5,956 nucleotides of DNA from Smithellaceae bacterium (GTDB taxonomy: Bacteria > Desulfobacterota > Syntrophia > Syntrophales > Smithellaceae). Made by a program: the position numbers and the translations under genes. The stretch spans positions 1 through 5,956 of the forward strand of contig JAQVLL010000140.1 of the NCBI GenBank assembly GCA_028704195.1. The letters are read 5' to 3'. Below are positions 5,083 through 5,956 of the stretch, one piece after another. The notes under the pieces were generated by a model. It was not told the DNA's origin, made no database searches, and was given only the letters and a program-made list of their open reading frames with translations. Within the stretch, counting starts at the first letter, position 1; each line of letters opens with the position of its first letter.

Positions 5083-5956
5083 ATGAAATGGACGGGGAAA
5101 AAAATCGGTCTGGCCCTTGGCGGCGGAGGCGTCCGTGGTCTGGCTCATATCGGCGTCCTCAATGTCCTTGAACAGGAGGGAATCGGAGTTGACCTGATTG
5201 TCGGGACCAGTGCAGGCGCAATGATCGGCGGCGCTTATGCATCGGGCATGTCCATCCGGAATATTACAGCCAAAGTAGACGGCTACCTGAGGAGTTCTGA
5301 ATATAAGGATTCCGCCATTAAAGCCATCGGAACGACATTTTCAACAGAACGGGAAAAAAATTTTTTTCAAAAAACACAGAACTTCCTGAGGAACCGGTAT
5401 TACCTGATGCGGGCACTGTTCAGTCCTTCTATTCTTCCTTCTGAAGATTTCCAGTCGCTCATCAACTATCTTCTTCCTGATATAGATATACGGGACACAC
5501 GCATTCCTTTTATGGCCGTAACCACCGATCTGATTACCGGCAAACAGGTTGTTTTAACCGAAGGCCCGCTACGCCAGGCGGTGCTGGCCAGCAGTTCCGT
5601 CCCCGGAGCGGTTGAACCCACCCGCATGGGTGATTGGCTTCTGGCCGATGGAGGTGTGACCAGTCTTGTGCCGGTTAAAGCGGCCCGACAGGCTGGCGCG
5701 GATGTCGTCATCGCCGTCATGGTGGATCGTGATCTGCCGAAGGACACCGACATTGAAACGGCAAAAGATGTTTTATACAGGGCAGGTGAAATAACGGCCA
5801 ACGCGCTGGAAGCAGCTGAACTTGAAGATGCGGATGTCATCATCCGGCCCTCTGTTGGAGATCTCCACTGGGCTGATTTCAGCCGGTCGGATCATCTCAT
5901 CAGGGTTGGAGAGGAAGCAGCCCGACAGTCTCTGGAAGACATTAACGACTCCCTTC
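5083..5956 (+). CDS. Patatin-like phospholipase (RssA/NTE type), 3' end beyond window
   Basis: An open frame of 291 codons from the ATG at 5083 runs off the right edge. GGAG ends eight bases upstream, and the protein begins just before the first conserved strand, as is usual, so the start is firm. It has the patatin alpha/beta hydrolase hallmarks: the oxyanion-hole loop GGGGVRG (13-19), the nucleophile elbow GTSAG (41-45) with Ser43, ASSSVPG (169-175), and the DGG motif at 189-191 with Asp189 completing the Ser-Asp dyad. Members hydrolyse acyl chains from phospholipids or lysophospholipids. No signal peptide or membrane helix precedes the domain, so a cytoplasmic or inner-membrane-peripheral enzyme of the RssA/YchK kind is likely. 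The core domain is essentially complete; any C-terminal extension is unseen. A run of seven A then seven T (5354-5367) lies inside the gene. Substrate is not predictable from the sequence. Confidence 0.93.
   Translation, partial: MKWTGKKIGLALGGGGVRGLAHIGVLNVLEQEGIGVDLIVGTSAGAMIGGAYASGMSIRNITAKVDGYLRSSEYKDSAIKAIGTTFSTEREKNFFQKTQNFLRNRYYLMRALFSPSILPSEDFQSLINYLLPDIDIRDTRIPFMAVTTDLITGKQVVLTEGPLRQAVLASSSVPGAVEPTRMGDWLLADGGVTSLVPVKAARQAGADVVIAVMVDRDLPKDTDIETAKDVLYRAGEITANALEAAELEDADVIIRPSVGDLHWADFSRSDHLIRVGEEAARQSLEDINDSL

Noticed and set aside
4846..5148. Minus-strand 100-codon frame covering the symporter-patatin gap
   Set aside because: It overlaps the first 22 codons of the patatin gene antisense, has no ribosome binding site and shows no recognisable domain; part of it reads through the hairpin.
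1..5956. CRISPR array, tRNA, rRNA, integrase or insertion sequence
   Set aside because: No regularly spaced direct repeats, cloverleaf, rRNA stretch or transposase/integrase motif was seen on either strand.

Overview
The window looks like chromosomal DNA from a Gram-negative bacterium, most likely a deltaproteobacterium (Desulfobacterota-like). That placement is an impression from the moderate GC content and the style of the transporter and patatin proteins; there is no rRNA or other taxonomic marker. No rRNA, tRNA, CRISPR array, transposase or phage gene is visible.

Left half (1-2994, minus strand): a tightly packed four-gene operon of envelope proteins, transcribed right to left from a near-consensus sigma-70-type promoter at 2966-2994 (TTGACA, 17 bases, TATACT). 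In order of transcription it encodes: (i) a five-helix membrane protein ending in a four-cysteine zinc ribbon; (ii) a protein with two membrane helices and an external domain bearing a Cys...Gln-x-Ala-Val-Trp signature like that of internal-thioester (TQXA-type) domains; (iii) a five-helix membrane protein of unknown family; (iv) an exported protein with a beta-rich N-terminal domain, an Ala-rich linker and a long charged helical region, which runs off the left edge. Gaps are 18 bases, then a 1-base overlap, then a 4-base overlap, so translation is probably coupled. None of the four could be given an established function, and together they are the most novel part of the window.

Middle (2995-3424): a divergent intergenic region of about 430 bases between the operon promoter and the promoter of a plus-strand transporter gene. 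It holds a hairpin, a short motif resembling GGGACAGTCCC-type dispersed repeats, and a short minus-strand reading frame that may be a gene remnant.

Right half (3425-5956, plus strand): a complete alanine/glycine:cation symporter (AGCS family) gene, then 290 bases containing a long two-part hairpin, then the 5' 291 codons of a patatin-like phospholipase of the RssA/NTE type with its Ser-Asp dyad intact, which runs off the right edge. Both are ordinary housekeeping or accessory genes, and no functional link between them and the left operon is evident.
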